From positions 171,913 through 235,912 of the forward strand of contig QJZC01000019.1 in NCBI GenBank assembly GCA_003247575.1: a stretch of DNA of 64,000 nucleotides, read 5' to 3'. Each line of letters opens with the position of its first letter. Position 1 is the first letter of the stretch. A model generated the notes under the pieces. It made no database searches, was not told where the DNA came from, and saw nothing but the letters and a program-made list of their open reading frames with translations. The stretch is from Pseudomonadota bacterium (GTDB lineage: Bacteria > Myxococcota_A > UBA9160 > SZUA-336). Positions 63,286 through 64,000 of this stretch are shown here, piece by piece. The translations under genes and the position numbers were made by a program.

Positions 63286-64000
63286 ATGGTGGACTCGTCC
63301 GTCCTACCCGACAGCAAGACGCGATCGAATTCGCTAGCGCTGAACATACACTCGTTCGCGTGGTGCATCGCAATCGGAAGCGTGCTCATCGTGGCCGTGG
63401 CGCTCGAGGCAAACACACGCCGAAGGCTCCTAGAAGAGACGGAGAGTGCGCTTCGCAGGGACGCAGAAAAAGTGGCGGTAGAGTTTGCAGGCGAGGTCCA
63501 GCGCATCGCGGACGCCCTCGAGCATCTCTCGCTCCAAAGCTCATCCGAGAGCCGGGTGAAGCTCGAAGCTGCGCAGCCAATCGCCCGAGATCACGACCCG
63601 TCCGCGACTGAGAGCGCCGACACGAACCGGGGGCCGGCAGCGCCGGGAGTGAAGCGACTCGACAGCTCGAAGCTCTGGGACCTCGTCCGCGAGCGAGGGG
63701 GGATCTACTCTCCGGCCCATGAGCTCAGCTTCGTATCCAATGGCGAGACAGCGGGGCTTCCGCGGATCGGCGTGCTCCCGCCCGCCGCCTCCGACAGACC
63801 TGCAAGCCACCCAGGCTTCGAGCTGCGCCTCGCGATCTCCGCACGTGACCCGATGCGCAACGTGGACGGAAGCCTGGTACTGACTCTCGACGGCGGTCGG
63901 TTGTTCGACGCGATCCAGGCCCGGATCGACGGCTCCACCGAGGTCGCCCTCCTCGACCTGCACGGCACCCTCCTGTTCAGCAGAACCCCGGACCGCGACC
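63286..64000 (+). CDS. Membrane sensor protein, N-terminal part (partial, runs off window)
   Basis: From ATG 63286 the frame is open to the window end, 238 codons without a stop. A transmembrane helix (AWCIAIGSVLIVAVALEA) is followed by a helical stalk (RRRLLEETESALRRDAEKVA) and an extracytoplasmic domain with a beta-rich end (FELRLAISARDPM, then VDGSLVLTLDGGRLFDAI and VALLDLHGTLLFSRTP). This resembles the N-terminal half of dCACHE/PAS-like sensors of histidine kinases, cyclases or chemoreceptors. The output domain lies outside the window. Its position right after the TRAP operon suggests it senses the transported compound, as DctB does, but this is inference. No strong ribosome-binding site precedes the ATG. 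Confidence 0.7.
   Translation, partial: MVDSSVLPDSKTRSNSLALNIHSFAWCIAIGSVLIVAVALEANTRRRLLEETESALRRDAEKVAVEFAGEVQRIADALEHLSLQSSSESRVKLEAAQPIARDHDPSATESADTNRGPAAPGVKRLDSSKLWDLVRERGGIYSPAHELSFVSNGETAGLPRIGVLPPAASDRPASHPGFELRLAISARDPMRNVDGSLVLTLDGGRLFDAIQARIDGSTEVALLDLHGTLLFSRTPDRD

Overview
The window is a contiguous, GC-rich, gene-dense stretch from a Gram-negative bacterium. BamA, a TonB-dependent receptor, a TonB C-terminal protein, a PstS-OmpA protein, several lipoproteins and a tripartite TRAP transporter all point to an outer membrane. The mix of wax-ester genes, a paired Get3/ArsA ATPase, many acyl-CoA enzymes and long linker-rich fusion proteins suggests a Myxococcota or related deltaproteobacterial lineage, but no rRNA or other taxonomic marker is present, so this is only inference. 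I found no rRNA, tRNA, insertion sequence, prophage or CRISPR array.

Layout. 1-2042 (minus): a TonB C-terminal protein and a truncated PstS-OmpA fusion. 2434-6142 (plus): a translationally coupled surface-glycan operon (GT4 glycosyltransferase, PaaK/CapK-like ligase, FemAB/GNAT-like transferase) behind a good sigma70-type promoter. 6209-10857: an unrecognised protein with two ExxH motifs, aerobic glycerol-3-phosphate dehydrogenase, an AraC regulator and a VOC protein. 11058-15275: one 1405-residue polypeptide joining topoisomerase III to RecQ helicase and HRDC. 15592-20067: a DUF5715-LysM protein, a minus-strand glycosyltransferase/SDR/deaminase group, and UspA. 20508-24779: a large BamA and a small helical protein.

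25231-31717 is a complete histidine-utilisation operon, hutH-hutU-hutG-hutI, extended by a zinc alcohol dehydrogenase; every junction overlaps, so the five genes look translationally coupled. They convert histidine through urocanate, imidazolonepropionate and formiminoglutamate to glutamate and formamide; the role of the dehydrogenase is unexplained. 31763-35702 holds an acyl-CoA dehydrogenase, an alpha/beta hydrolase, an outer-membrane barrel and an HPF-like protein.

36269-48475 is a lipid region. A patatin with an extra N-terminal domain is followed by a two-domain fatty acyl-CoA reductase very like Marinobacter FAR. Then come a beta-lactamase-fold esterase, an intact wax ester synthase/DGAT, a second WS/DGAT paralogue that has lost its catalytic HHxxxDG, a tandem-fused Get3-like ATPase and a hotdog protein. 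The reductase makes fatty alcohol and the intact WS/DGAT esterifies it with acyl-CoA, so the two key steps of wax-ester storage lie side by side.

48551-64000: a TonB receptor, crotonase and class III CoA-transferase, a DUF3332 lipoprotein, a metal-dependent cyclase with MgtE, a SprT-DUF2786 protein, a cytochrome P460 lipoprotein, an M20 amidohydrolase divergent from TRAP genes (Q-M-P order), and the start of a membrane sensor cut by the window end. Short palindromic repeats lie after two genes.

The most unusual items are the topoisomerase III-RecQ fusion, the wax-ester cluster with its apparently catalytically dead WS/DGAT partner next to a fused Get3 pair, and the unrecognised ExxH protein.
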